Source of the DNA: Rhodocyclaceae bacterium
GTDB lineage: Bacteria > Pseudomonadota > Gammaproteobacteria > Burkholderiales > Rhodocyclaceae
Length of the DNA stretch: 64,000 nucleotides
Direction of reading: 5' to 3'
NCBI GenBank assembly: GCA_016791105.1
Contig: JAEUNM010000085.1
Span: forward strand, 1-64,000
This document shows positions 32,162-41,029 of this stretch, in pieces. The notes under the pieces were generated by a model. The model saw only the letters and a program-made list of their open reading frames with translations. It was not told the DNA's origin and did not search any database. Position numbers and translations under genes: made by a program. Positions within the stretch are counted from its first letter, which is position 1. Each line of letters starts with the position of its first letter.

Positions 32162-33031
32162 TCAGGGCTTGGCAGCGGCAGCCGGCGCGGCGCGCGTAGC
32201 CGGCGGAGCGAAGGGCGGCAAGTACTCTATCGTGGCATGGGCGCGCAAATCGGCGCCGGCTTTTTGCATGGCTTCGGCACGGCGCTGCTGCAACAGAAAC
32301 TGTTCTATGCGCGGCGTTGCGGCCTCTTCGCTGATCGGTTCGCTGCGCGAGCCGGCGATGCCGAGCAGCACGACGCCCCGTTCGCCGCGCACCAGGGCGA
32401 CCTGTCCGTCCTTCAGCGCATGCAGCGCGCCGACCCAACCGAGCGGCAGAAATTCCGCGGCCAGCGTCGTGTCCTTGACGGAAAACGGAACCCGCACCGT
32501 GCGCAGCCATTCGAGCAGTTCGGCCACGCTTTTGGCTTTGGCGGTCTTGTCCTGCACCGCCTGCGCAACCTGATCGCCACCTTCGACGTCTATTTCGCGC
32601 AGCGCGTAAATGCGGCGCTCGGCGAATAATTCGGGGTGTTGTGCGTAGTAATAATGGATTTCCGTAGCCGTCGGCTTGGGGGTGGCCGCAGCCACTTGAT
32701 CCAGATACGCCGATGCAAGCACCTGGCGCTCCGCCGCGACGAGGCGCGCGCGCACCTTGGGGTCGTCTGCCAGCCCGCGCCGCTCGGCCTCGTGGCGCAG
32801 CACTTCCTCGCCCAGCAGGCGTTCGAGCGCCACGCGGCGCACGGCATCGGCGTCGCCGGTGGGCAAGTTGGCGGCCAGCAATTCGACCTGATCGAGGCCT
32901 ATCGCCTTGCCATCGACGCGGGCTGCGGGGCTGGACGCAGGTCTGGCCGGCTCGGGTTTGCAGGCGCACAGCAAGCTCGCGCCCAGGGCGGCCAGAAGGA
33001 GGGGACGAAAGGAGATCGAAGCGAAGGACAT
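32162..33031 (-). CDS. EpsD-family peptidyl-prolyl cis-trans isomerase lipoprotein
   Basis: 289 residues from the ATG at 33031. A signal peptide ends in a probable lipobox (LLCAC), then a SurA/parvulin-like chaperone body: helical N-lobe (QVELLAANLP, RRVALERLLGEEVLRHEAERRGL) and a divergent PPIase-type region (YALREIDVEGG, LGWVGALHALKDGQVALV). This matches EpsD-type proteins of exopolysaccharide (methanolan-like) clusters. No polysaccharide genes are adjacent; the nearest related gene is the Wzz-fusion about 16 kb away. The C-terminus is a short Ala/Pro-rich tail. Confidence 0.82.
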   Translation of the reverse strand: MSFASISFRPLLLAALGASLLCACKPEPARPASSPAARVDGKAIGLDQVELLAANLPTGDADAVRRVALERLLGEEVLRHEAERRGLADDPKVRARLVAAERQVLASAYLDQVAAATPKPTATEIHYYYAQHPELFAERRIYALREIDVEGGDQVAQAVQDKTAKAKSVAELLEWLRTVRVPFSVKDTTLAAEFLPLGWVGALHALKDGQVALVRGERGVVLLGIAGSRSEPISEEAATPRIEQFLLQQRRAEAMQKAGADLRAHATIEYLPPFAPPATRAAPAAAAKP

Positions 33032-33133
33032 GCGCGGGCGGCCAAGCACAAAAGCGCCATTAAAACACAGGGCCGCCGCTTGTCGGTGCATGGGTCCCGC
33101 CCGCTCGCGGCGGGGCGGGACACCGGGGTGCGA

Positions 33134-34723
33134 TCAATAGCCTTTGCGATCGCGCGACTTGGCGCCGCCAAAGCCGGCCCCGCGCTGGTCGCGGTTGCCT
33201 TCGCGGCGCGGGAAGGCGTCGTTGCTGCGCGGGCGGAAACCCTCGCTGCTGCGGCGTTCCGGATTGGCGCGGGTGCGGAAGGCGTCGGCGCGATTGCCGT
33301 CGGATTCGCGGCGGTGCGCGCCATCGATGCGATTGCCGTCGGCCTCGCGGCGGTGCGCGCCATCGGCACGATTGCCATCGGCTTCGCCGCGCGGCGCGCC
33401 GAAGCCACGTGCGCCATCGCCGCCGAAGCGCTTGGGCGCGTCGCCGCCGTAGTGTTTGACACCCTCGCCATTACGCTTGGCAAAACCGCCGGAGGGCTTG
33501 CCGAAGCCGCCAGCGGGCTTGCCGAAACGCGCGCCGCCCGGCTTGCCGTCGAAACGCGGGCGGCCGGAACGATCGGAGGGGTTGAAGCGGGCTTCCATGC
33601 CGACCACGGCATTCACGCGCACCGGGTTGCCCAGGAAGCGTTCGATGCGGCGCAGCACCATCAGATCCTGGCGCCCCACGAAGGACACCGCAACCCCGCT
33701 GGCACCGGCGCGGCCGGTACGGCCAATGCGGTGCACATAATCTTCCGCCAGGCGCGGCAGATCGAAATTGAACACGTGCGTCACGGTCGGCACATCCAGG
33801 CCGCGCGCCGCCACGTCGGTGGCCACCAGCACGCGGGCTTCGCCACGGCGCAGCTGGTTGAGCATGCGCGTGCGCGCGCGTTGCGGCAGATCGCCGTGCA
33901 GTGCCACGGTGCTGTGGCCGTCGGCGTCGAGCAGTTCGGCGAGCGATTCGGCTTCGCGCTTGGTGGCCGTGAATACGATGGCCTGTACCGTCGCGGCATC
34001 GGTAAGCCAATGGCCAAGCAGGCGCCGTTTGTGCGCGATGTCATCGACGAATATGACGGACTGGTCGATGGCCACCTTCTGTTCCGGCGGCGCACTCACC
34101 GCAATGCGCTGCGGCGAGCGCTGCAATTGCGCGGAAAGGTCGTGCACGCTCTGCGAAATGGTGGCCGTAAGGCACACGGTCTGGCGGTCGGCCGGCAAGG
34201 CGCGCGCGATTTCCAGCACGTCGTCGGAAAAGCCCATATCCAGCATGCGGTCGGCTTCGTCCAGCACCAGTACTTCGAGACGCGAAAAATCGATACGGCC
34301 GCTTTGCATCTGGTCCATCAGGCGACCCGGCGTGGCAACCAGAATTTCGTAGGGCGAAGCAAGCAGGCGGTTCTGGTTGATGTAGGACTCACCGCCGGTA
34401 ATGCAGACGGTTTTGACGCGCGGCAGGTCGCGCGCCAGGTCGAAGGCGCTGCGGTTTACCTGTTGCGCCAGTTCGCGCGTGGGCGTGAGCACCAGCACAC
34501 GCGGGCCGCGCGCACGCACGGTGGCGGGTTTCAACATGCGCACCAGGGCGGGAAGCAGGAAAGCGGCGGTTTTGCCGGTGCCGGTGGGCGCCCCGGCAAT
34601 GAGGTCACCCCCGGTTAGTTGCAAGGGGATGGCCTGGGCCTGAATCGGGGTTGGCGTCACGAGGCCCATGCGCGCCAGTGCTGCGTCAAAAGCCTCGGGA
34701 ATGCCAAGTTCACGGAAAGTCAT
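33134..34723 (-). CDS. rhlE: DEAD-box ATP-dependent RNA helicase (RhlE-like)
   Basis: 529 residues from the ATG at 34723; the open frame to 34972 has no conserved sequence. All helicase motifs are present: Q motif PTPIQAQAIP, Walker A APTGTGKTAA, PTRELA, TPGRL, DEAD (VLDEADRML), SAT as TATIS, VATDVAARGLD and HRIGRTGRAG. After the core (about 375 residues) comes a basic, Gly/Arg/Asp-rich disordered tail with a threefold repeat of about 13 residues around EADGNRADGAHRR. The family unwinds short RNA duplexes in ribosome assembly and cold adaptation. The 270-nt spacer upstream could form a long leader, as in cold-shock helicases. RhlE fits better than DeaD or DbpA, but the subfamily is tentative. 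Confidence 0.93.
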   Translation of the reverse strand: MTFRELGIPEAFDAALARMGLVTPTPIQAQAIPLQLTGGDLIAGAPTGTGKTAAFLLPALVRMLKPATVRARGPRVLVLTPTRELAQQVNRSAFDLARDLPRVKTVCITGGESYINQNRLLASPYEILVATPGRLMDQMQSGRIDFSRLEVLVLDEADRMLDMGFSDDVLEIARALPADRQTVCLTATISQSVHDLSAQLQRSPQRIAVSAPPEQKVAIDQSVIFVDDIAHKRRLLGHWLTDAATVQAIVFTATKREAESLAELLDADGHSTVALHGDLPQRARTRMLNQLRRGEARVLVATDVAARGLDVPTVTHVFNFDLPRLAEDYVHRIGRTGRAGASGVAVSFVGRQDLMVLRRIERFLGNPVRVNAVVGMEARFNPSDRSGRPRFDGKPGGARFGKPAGGFGKPSGGFAKRNGEGVKHYGGDAPKRFGGDGARGFGAPRGEADGNRADGAHRREADGNRIDGAHRRESDGNRADAFRTRANPERRSSEGFRPRSNDAFPRREGNRDQRGAGFGGAKSRDRKGY

Positions 34724-34997
34724 GCAAATGCTCCAATCGTAGGGGTACGGAATGCCCGCAGACGAAGGGCGCGCCAGTGCACAGGGGCATATGGGCGGCG
34801 GGCGCATCGACTGCATTGCATCGATGCCAACCGGGAGGGCGATCAGGAAATGCCTGACGCGTGGGGCTAGAAATCGATGAATGGCCGGACTAGCTTGCGT
34901 CCGGCCTTCGCGGGCGGGGCGAATAGTCGCACAAGTCCTTTCGCAGCGCAACAAATTTGTGGCAGCGCACAAACCGCCCGCACGAACCTTGGCGGCC

Positions 34998-35726
34998 CTA
35001 CAGGTTGAGCATCAGTTCGTGTTCTTCCGGCAAGGGATGGAAGCCGCGCGTTTCGTAGTGCTTGAATATGGCGTCGGCAACCGCTTCCGGCTGGTCGATC
35101 ACCTGGATCAGGTCAAGATCGTCCGCATCTATCATGCCCTCCACCACCAGACGCGAGCGGAACCAGTCCAGCAGCCCACCCCAGAACGGCGAATGCACCA
35201 GAATGAGTGGAATGCGCGGGCTTTTGCGGGTCTGGATGAGGGTGAGCGCTTCCATCACTTCGTCCAGCGTGCCGAAACCGCCGGGCAGCACCACATAGGC
35301 CACGGCGAATTTCACGAACATGAACTTGCGCGCAAAAAAGTGCTGGAAGGTTTGCGATATGTCCTGATACGGATTGGCCGCCTGTTCCAGCGGCAACTGG
35401 ATGTTGAGCCCCACCGAGGGCGATTTGCCGAAATAGGCGCCCTTGTTGGCGGCTTCCATGATGCCGGGGCCGCCGCCCGATATGACGGAAAAGCCGGCAT
35501 CCGAAAGGCGCCGCGCAATGCGTTCGGCCAGGATGTAATAAAGATGGTCCGGCGGCGTGCGCGCGCTGCCGAAAATCGACACCGCCGGGCGGATTTCCGC
35601 CAGTCTTTCGGTCGCTTCAACGAATTCCGCCATGATGCCGAATATCCGCCAGGCTTCGCGCGCGTTGTAGCGCACGCTGGCCAGACCGGGATCGACGATT
35701 TTTGGCAGTTTTTCCTTCGCAGTCAT
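34998..35726 (-). CDS. LOG-family protein (TIGR00730, putative nucleotide 5'-monophosphate phosphoribohydrolase)
   Basis: About 242 residues from the ATG at 35726 (GGAG 8 nt upstream). It has the two LOG signatures, GGGPGIMEAANKGA and LPGGFGTLDEVMEA, which form the nucleotide-binding and catalytic sites. Members hydrolyse AMP or cytokinin riboside 5'-monophosphates (PpnN/LOG type); the physiological role in most bacteria is uncertain. It is divergent from polA, sharing an 83-nt intergenic region. Confidence 0.9.
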   Translation of the reverse strand: MTAKEKLPKIVDPGLASVRYNAREAWRIFGIMAEFVEATERLAEIRPAVSIFGSARTPPDHLYYILAERIARRLSDAGFSVISGGGPGIMEAANKGAYFGKSPSVGLNIQLPLEQAANPYQDISQTFQHFFARKFMFVKFAVAYVVLPGGFGTLDEVMEALTLIQTRKSPRIPLILVHSPFWGGLLDWFRSRLVVEGMIDADDLDLIQVIDQPEAVADAIFKHYETRGFHPLPEEHELMLNL

Positions 35727-35809
35727 GGCTTGCTCCAGCATCTGGATGGGGTGCTACAGTTCACAGCCTATTGCGGCGGTGTCCGCAGCGTTCCCGGATT
35801 TCAAACAAC

Positions 35810-38548
35810 ATGCCGACATTGTTGCTGGTCGACGGTTCGTCCTACCTGTACCGCGCCTTCCACGCCCTGCCCGATCTGCGCACCAAAGCCGGCGAACCCA
35901 CCGGCGCCGTGCGCGGGGTAATCAGCATGTTACGGCGCCTCGCCGCCGACCATCGTGCCGATTACCTCGCCTGTGTGTTCGACGCCAAAGGCCCAACCTT
36001 TAGGGACGCCTGGTATCCGCAGTACAAAGCCAATCGCGCGCCCATGCCGGAAGACCTGGTGCTGCAGATCGAGCCCATACACGCCGCCGTGCGCGCGCTG
36101 GGCTGGCCGCTCATCATGCTGCCCGGCGTGGAAGCCGACGACGTGATCGGCACGCTCGCCACGCAGGCGGCGGCGCGCAACATCGATTGCATCATTTCCA
36201 CTGGCGACAAGGATATGGCGCAACTGGTCGGGCCGCGCGTCACCCTGGTCGACACGATGAAAAACGAAACCCTGGATGCGGCCGGCGTGGCGGAAAAATT
36301 CGGCGTGCCGCCGGCGCGCATCGTCGATTATCTCGCACTGGTGGGCGACACCGTCGATAACGTGCCGGGCGTGCCCAAGGTGGGCCCGAAAACCGCCGTG
36401 AAGTGGCTGCAACAATACGGCAGCCTAGACGCCGTGGTGAGCCATGCCGCGGACATCGGCGGCGCGGTGGGCGAAAACCTGCGCAAGCACCTGGTATTCC
36501 TGCCGCTGGGCCGGCGCCTCGTGACGGTGAAATGCGACCTCGAACTGCCCATGGCGGTGACCGATCTGGCGCCGCAGCCGCCCGAGCGCGGCACGCTGAT
36601 CGAACTATTCAAGCGCTACGAATTCATCACCATGCTGCGCGAAATCGAGGCCGCACCCGCCGCGGACGGCACTGCCGCAGCCAGTGACGAGACGGGCGCG
36701 GCGCCCGAGGCACAGACAGGCGCCGGCGCCGAAATTTCCCACCGCGCGGGCTATGAGGCGATTTTCGATTGGGCCACTTTCGATACCTGGCTGGCCCGCC
36801 TGGAAGCCGCCGAGCTTACCGCGCTCGATACCGAAACCACTTCCCTGGATAGTTTCGCGGCGCGGCTGGTGGGCATCAGTTTCGCCGTCGCGCCGGGCCG
36901 CTCGGCCTATCTGCCGCTAGGCCACAGCTACCCCGGCGCGCCGGACCAATTGCCACTCGACCAGGTGCTGCAAAAACTGCGGCCCTGGCTGGAATCCGAC
37001 CGGCACGGCAAGCTGGGACAACATCTCAAATATGATCGCCACGTATTCGCCAACCACGGCATCGCTCTTGCCGGCATACGCGAGGACACGCTGCTCGAAT
37101 CATATGTGCTCGAATCCGACAAGGGCCACGATCTCGACTCACTGGTCACGCGCCACCTGGGGCTCAAACCGCTCACATACGACGAAGTAACCGGCAAGGG
37201 CGCGGCACGCATAGGTTTCGACCAGGTAAGCGTGGAGCGCGCGGTCGAATATGCGGCCGAAGATGCCGACGTAACCTTGCGTGTGCATGAAACCCTGGCG
37301 CCGGCCCTGGCGCGCGAAGAGCGGCTGTACAAACTTTATCGCGACATCGAATTGCCGGTGGCGCAGGTGCTGTTCGAAATGGAACGCACCGGCGTGCTGA
37401 TCGATTGCGATTCTCTGGCCGCTCAAAGCGCCGAACTGGGCAAAAAAATGCTCGCGCTGGAGGCCGAAGCGCACCAGCTCGCGAAACAACCGTTCAACAT
37501 CAATTCGCCCAAACAGCTCGCGGAAATACTGTTCGAGCGCGAGAAACTTCCCGTCGTCAAGAAAACTGCCGGTGGTCAGCCTTCGACGGACGAAGAAGTA
37601 TTGGCTCAGCTTGCGCTGGACTATCCGCTGCCGCGCGTCATTCTGGAATACCGCAGCCTGGCGAAACTGAAAGGCACTTATACGGACAAATTGCCGCGCA
37701 TGGTGAACCCCGCCACCGGCCGCGTGCACACCAATTTTTCGCAGGCCACGGTAGCGACCGGGCGCGTCGCCAGCACCGACCCCAATCTGCAGAACATACC
37801 GATACGCACCGCCGAAGGCCGCCGCATACGCACGGCATTCATCGCCCCGCCCGGCGCCGCCATCGTGAGCGCGGACTATTCGCAGATCGAATTGCGCATC
37901 ATGGCCCACCTGTCGCAGGACGAACGCCTGCTGTCGGCTTTCGCGCGCGGCGAAGACGTGCATCGCGCCACCGCCGCCGAAGTATTCAGCCTGGCGCCGG
38001 ACGAAGTGTCCAGCGAACAGCGGCGCTACGCCAAGGTAATCAACTTCGGACTTATTTACGGCATGAGCGCGCACGGTCTGGCGAAGAACCTGAACCTCGA
38101 GCGCTCTGCCGCACAGGCTTACATCGACCGTTATTTCGCCCGTTATCCGGGCGTGGCGCGGTATATGGACGCCACGCGCAAACTGGCGCACGACAAAGGC
38201 TATGTCGAAACCTGGTTTGGCCGCCGCCTCTGGCTGCCGGAAATACGTGCACAGCAGGTAGGCCGCCGGCAAGGCGCTGAACGTGCCGCCATCAATGCGC
38301 CCATGCAGGGTACGGCGGCCGATCTGATCAAACTATCCATGCTCGCGGTACGGCGCTGGATCGCCACGGAAAAGCTGCAAACGCGGCTGGTGCTGCAGGT
38401 CCATGACGAACTGGTGCTGGAAGTCCCGCAGCCCGAACTGGACACCGTGCGCGAGGCGGTGCCCCGCCTCATGGCCGGCGTGGCACAACTATCCGTGCCC
38501 CTGCTGGCCGAAGTAGGCGCCGGAAAAAATTGGGACGAAGCCCACTAA
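35810..38548 (+). CDS. polA: DNA polymerase I
   Basis: 912 residues. The start MPTLLLVDGSSYLYRAFH at 35810 is the classical PolA beginning; the frame is open to a TTG at 35702, but that part overlaps the divergent LOG gene. Three parts are present: a 5'-3' flap exonuclease (residues 1 to about 260; EADDVIGTLA, GDTVDNVPG), a 3'-5' exonuclease with its DxE intact (ALDTETTSLD), so proofreading is probably active, and the polymerase (DPNLQNIPIRT, SADYSQIELRIMAHLS, VINFGLIYGMSAHGL, QVHDELVLEVP). It acts in Okazaki-fragment maturation and excision repair. Confidence 0.98.
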   Translation: MPTLLLVDGSSYLYRAFHALPDLRTKAGEPTGAVRGVISMLRRLAADHRADYLACVFDAKGPTFRDAWYPQYKANRAPMPEDLVLQIEPIHAAVRALGWPLIMLPGVEADDVIGTLATQAAARNIDCIISTGDKDMAQLVGPRVTLVDTMKNETLDAAGVAEKFGVPPARIVDYLALVGDTVDNVPGVPKVGPKTAVKWLQQYGSLDAVVSHAADIGGAVGENLRKHLVFLPLGRRLVTVKCDLELPMAVTDLAPQPPERGTLIELFKRYEFITMLREIEAAPAADGTAAASDETGAAPEAQTGAGAEISHRAGYEAIFDWATFDTWLARLEAAELTALDTETTSLDSFAARLVGISFAVAPGRSAYLPLGHSYPGAPDQLPLDQVLQKLRPWLESDRHGKLGQHLKYDRHVFANHGIALAGIREDTLLESYVLESDKGHDLDSLVTRHLGLKPLTYDEVTGKGAARIGFDQVSVERAVEYAAEDADVTLRVHETLAPALAREERLYKLYRDIELPVAQVLFEMERTGVLIDCDSLAAQSAELGKKMLALEAEAHQLAKQPFNINSPKQLAEILFEREKLPVVKKTAGGQPSTDEEVLAQLALDYPLPRVILEYRSLAKLKGTYTDKLPRMVNPATGRVHTNFSQATVATGRVASTDPNLQNIPIRTAEGRRIRTAFIAPPGAAIVSADYSQIELRIMAHLSQDERLLSAFARGEDVHRATAAEVFSLAPDEVSSEQRRYAKVINFGLIYGMSAHGLAKNLNLERSAAQAYIDRYFARYPGVARYMDATRKLAHDKGYVETWFGRRLWLPEIRAQQVGRRQGAERAAINAPMQGTAADLIKLSMLAVRRWIATEKLQTRLVLQVHDELVLEVPQPELDTVREAVPRLMAGVAQLSVPLLAEVGAGKNWDEAH

Positions 38549-38594
38549 TAATCCGCCCTCAGTCTTCTGCCCAGCGGCCTCCGGCCGCCTGTAA

Positions 38595-38692
38595 CTCTGT
38601 CCTCTGTCCTCTGTCCTCTGTCCTCTGTCCTCTGTCCTCTGTCCTCTGTCCTCTGTCCTCTGTCCTCTGTCCTCTGTCCTCTGTCCTCTGTC
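38595..38692. repeat. Tandem heptanucleotide repeat, 14 copies of CTCTGTC
   Basis: Perfect head-to-tail repeats of 7 nt span 98 nt, ending one base before the egtD stop codon and starting 46 nt after the polA stop. Three partial copies with substitutions continue outward. Translated in any frame it gives RTEDRGQ-type repeats that are not real protein. Because 7 is not a multiple of 3, copy-number change cannot be tolerated inside a gene, which fits its position between two convergent stops. Confidence 0.95.
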
Positions 38693-38693
38693 T

Positions 38694-39662
38694 TCAGTCC
38701 TCTGCCCCCTGCAACCACTGCAGGCTGAACCATTGGCGTTCGTCGCACCATACCGGGCCGGGTTTGAACCCGGCCGCGACGGCCAGGGCACGAAAGCCGT
38801 CCAGCGTGTATTTGCAGGAATTTTCGGTGTGTATGGCGCTGCCGGGGCCAAATTCGAAATGCTGGCCGGCGACTGAAATGCGCTGCCGGCGGCGGCTCAC
38901 CAGATGCATTTCGACGCGCTGCTGCGGCACGTTATAGAACGCATAGTGGTCGAATGCCGACACATCCACGCTGGCATTCAGTTCGCGCCGCGCGCGTTCC
39001 AGCAAATTGCGGTTGAATGCCGCCGTGACACCTTGCGCGTCGTTGTAAGCCGCGTGCAGCACGGCTGGATCTTTCACCAGATCGGCACCGATCAGCAAGC
39101 CGCCGCCGCGCAGCATGTGCGCGGCCTGGCGCAAAAAACGCTGTGCTTCGCAGGGCGTGAAATTGCCTATGCTGGAGCCAGGAAAAAACCCTACGCGGCG
39201 CGCACCGGGCGGCAGCGGCGGCAACACCAGCGGCGCCGTGAAATCGCCCACCAGTGGCGTAATGGCGAGGCCCGGATAGTCGCGCCGCAAGGTACGCGCA
39301 GCGGCTTGCAGATGGGTGCCGGAAATATCGATGGGCACGAAGCCGGCCGGCGCATGCAGCGCATCTAGCAAGAGGCGGATTTTGAGCACCGAGCCGGCGC
39401 CAAATTCGATGATTTGCGCGGCTGGCCCGATGCAGTCGGCAATGTCCGCGGCACGCTCGCGCAGGATGCCGATTTCCGTGCGCGTCACGTAATACTCGGG
39501 CAGATCGCAAATACGGTCGAATAACGCCGATCCGGCGGCGTCGTAAAAATATTTCGGTGGCACGCTGCGCGGGTTGGCGGACAGACCGGCCAGGAAGGCG
39601 CGTTCGAAATCGCTGGCAAGCGCGCCGGCTGGCGCCGCATTTGCGCCCCAAGCGGCGCTCAT
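38694..39662 (-). CDS. egtD: Ergothioneine biosynthesis histidine N-alpha-trimethyltransferase EgtD
   Basis: 322 residues from the ATG at 39662 (GGGAG 8 nt upstream), the usual size for EgtD. It methylates histidine three times with SAM to make hercynine. Diagnostic motifs are PPKYFYDAAGSALFDRIC with LPEYYVTRTE, the SAM-binding IEFGAGSVLKI, FFPGSSIGNF, and C-terminal SRRRQRISV and ENSCKYTLDGF (substrate side). It is downstream of egtB, and its ATG overlaps the stop codon of a 21-codon ORF in an ATGA arrangement, so translation may be coupled. Confidence 0.96.
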   Translation of the reverse strand: MSAAWGANAAPAGALASDFERAFLAGLSANPRSVPPKYFYDAAGSALFDRICDLPEYYVTRTEIGILRERAADIADCIGPAAQIIEFGAGSVLKIRLLLDALHAPAGFVPIDISGTHLQAAARTLRRDYPGLAITPLVGDFTAPLVLPPLPPGARRVGFFPGSSIGNFTPCEAQRFLRQAAHMLRGGGLLIGADLVKDPAVLHAAYNDAQGVTAAFNRNLLERARRELNASVDVSAFDHYAFYNVPQQRVEMHLVSRRRQRISVAGQHFEFGPGSAIHTENSCKYTLDGFRALAVAAGFKPGPVWCDERQWFSLQWLQGAED

Positions 39663-39724
39663 GCCGCCTGCTCCCGGCAGGTCGATGCGGTGCGCGGCGG
39701 GCGCGTGCGTACAGGCATGGCCAT
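39659..39724 (-). CDS. 21-codon ORF between egtB and egtD, possible leader peptide
   Basis: ATG at 39724 with a strong AAGGAGA 7-8 nt upstream; it reads MAMPVRTRPPRTASTC and five more residues, and stops with TGA in an ATGA overlap with the egtD start. The Shine-Dalgarno here is the best in the egt region and better than that of egtD itself. The ORF is arginine-, proline- and threonine-rich with one cysteine at position 16 and has no known relatives that I recognise. It could be a coupling or attenuation leader, or the remains of an older EgtD start lost by a frameshift. Confidence 0.45.
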   Translation of the reverse strand: MAMPVRTRPPRTASTCREQAA

Positions 39725-39763
39725 GAATATTCTCCTTGGTGTCGGTCGGTACGGCGCGTCGGC

Positions 39764-41029
39764 TCAGGCGTCGCGCGCCAGTCGCAGGCCGGAAAACTGC
39801 CAGCGCGCGGCGGGCGGAAAAAAGTTCCGGTAAGTTGCGCGTATGTGGCCGGGCGGCGTGGCGATGCTGCCGCCGCGCAGCACGATCTGCCCGACCATGA
39901 ATTTGCCGTTGTATTCCCCCACCGCGCCGGCCAGCGGCCGAAAACCCGGATACGGGTCGTAGGACGAGCGGGTCCATTCCCACACGTCGCCGTACATTTG
40001 TTGCAGTCCGCCGCCTGGCGCAGCGGCCGGGTGTAGCCAGGCCGAATCGGCAAAGCGCCCCTGCGGCGCGAGCGTGGCGGCGGCGGCTTCCCACTCGAAT
40101 TCAGTGGGCAGGCGCGCGTTGGCCCATTCCGCATAGGCGGCGGCTTCGTAAAAACTCAGGTGACAGACGGGCGCGGCCGCATCCAGTTCAATTTCCCCGT
40201 GCAGCGTAAACACGCGCCAGCAGCCGTCGTCGGCAAGGCGCCAATAGAACGGCGCCTGCCAGGCTTGCGTACTCACCGCGGCCCAGCCGTCGGACAGCCA
40301 GAATTCCGGCCGCCGGTAGCCGCCATCGGCCATGAACTCGAGAAACTCTCCGCAACTAACCGGGCGTGACGCAAGCTGGTAGGGTGCCAGCAGTACAGGG
40401 TGGCGCGGCGTTTCGTTGTCGAACGCGAAATCCGTTCCGCGGTGGCCGATTTCCGTGCTGCCGCCGGGGAAATCCACCCATTCCAGCGCCGCGGGCGACT
40501 GTTCGGGAGCCGGCAAATGCGCGGCGTAGGCCGGCAACAGGACGCTGCGCGAAAACAGGTGCTTGATGTCGGTAAGCAGCAATTCCTGATGCTGCTGCTC
40601 GTGGTTCAGCCCCAGCACGATCAGGGCCGCCAGGGCGGGCGCCAGATCATCCTGCAGCAGGCGCGTCATGGCCGCGTCTACGTGAGCGCGATAGGCCAGC
40701 ACTTGCAGCAGGGTGGGCCGGGTGAGCAGGCCGCGTTCCGGGCGCGGGTGGCGCGCACCCAGCGCCTCGTAGTAAGAATTGAACAGATAAAAATAGCGCT
40801 CGTCGAAAGCGCGGTAGCCGGGCAGGTGCGGCAGCAGCACGACGGCTTCGAAAAACCAGGTGGTATGGGCCAGATGCCACTTCGCCGGACTGGCGTCCGG
40901 CATGGACTGCACGCACATGTCCTCGGGCGTGAGGCTGGCCGCCAGGCGCGCACTCGTGACGCGCACCGTGGCGTAGTCGTGCGCCAGGGAGGCGGCCGGG
41001 CCGCACTGGATTAATTGATCGCGTTGCAC
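39764..41029 (-). CDS. egtB: Ergothioneine biosynthesis sulfoxide synthase EgtB
   Basis: About 421 residues with a GTG start at 41029, chosen because AGGGGG lies 6-7 nt upstream and no ATG precedes the conserved region; the frame upstream to 41590 lacks similarity. The DinB-like N-terminal domain provides the iron ligands (WHLAHTTWFFE and LGLNHEQQHQELLLTDIKH). The C-terminal FGE-sulfatase/formylglycine-type domain (EWVDFPGGSTEIGH, CHLSFYEAAAYAEWA, GDVWEWTRSSYDPYPGF, RGGSIATPPGHIR) completes EgtB. The enzyme joins hercynine to cysteine or gamma-glutamylcysteine with oxygen. egtA, egtC and egtE are not adjacent, which matches the simpler proteobacterial egtBD layout. Confidence 0.93.
   Translation of the reverse strand: MQRDQLIQCGPAASLAHDYATVRVTSARLAASLTPEDMCVQSMPDASPAKWHLAHTTWFFEAVVLLPHLPGYRAFDERYFYLFNSYYEALGARHPRPERGLLTRPTLLQVLAYRAHVDAAMTRLLQDDLAPALAALIVLGLNHEQQHQELLLTDIKHLFSRSVLLPAYAAHLPAPEQSPAALEWVDFPGGSTEIGHRGTDFAFDNETPRHPVLLAPYQLASRPVSCGEFLEFMADGGYRRPEFWLSDGWAAVSTQAWQAPFYWRLADDGCWRVFTLHGEIELDAAAPVCHLSFYEAAAYAEWANARLPTEFEWEAAAATLAPQGRFADSAWLHPAAAPGGGLQQMYGDVWEWTRSSYDPYPGFRPLAGAVGEYNGKFMVGQIVLRGGSIATPPGHIRATYRNFFPPAARWQFSGLRLARDA

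Noticed and set aside
32636..34618. A 660-codon open frame on the plus strand opposite the PPIase and helicase genes
   Set aside because: It spans two well-supported minus-strand genes and shows repetitive Ala/Val/Arg composition typical of an antisense shadow.
38595..38700. CRISPR array or coding repeat (RTEDRGQ) at the heptanucleotide tract
   Set aside because: The unit is 7 nt with no spacers; as a protein it would be a frame-independent artefact, and both flanking genes end outside it.
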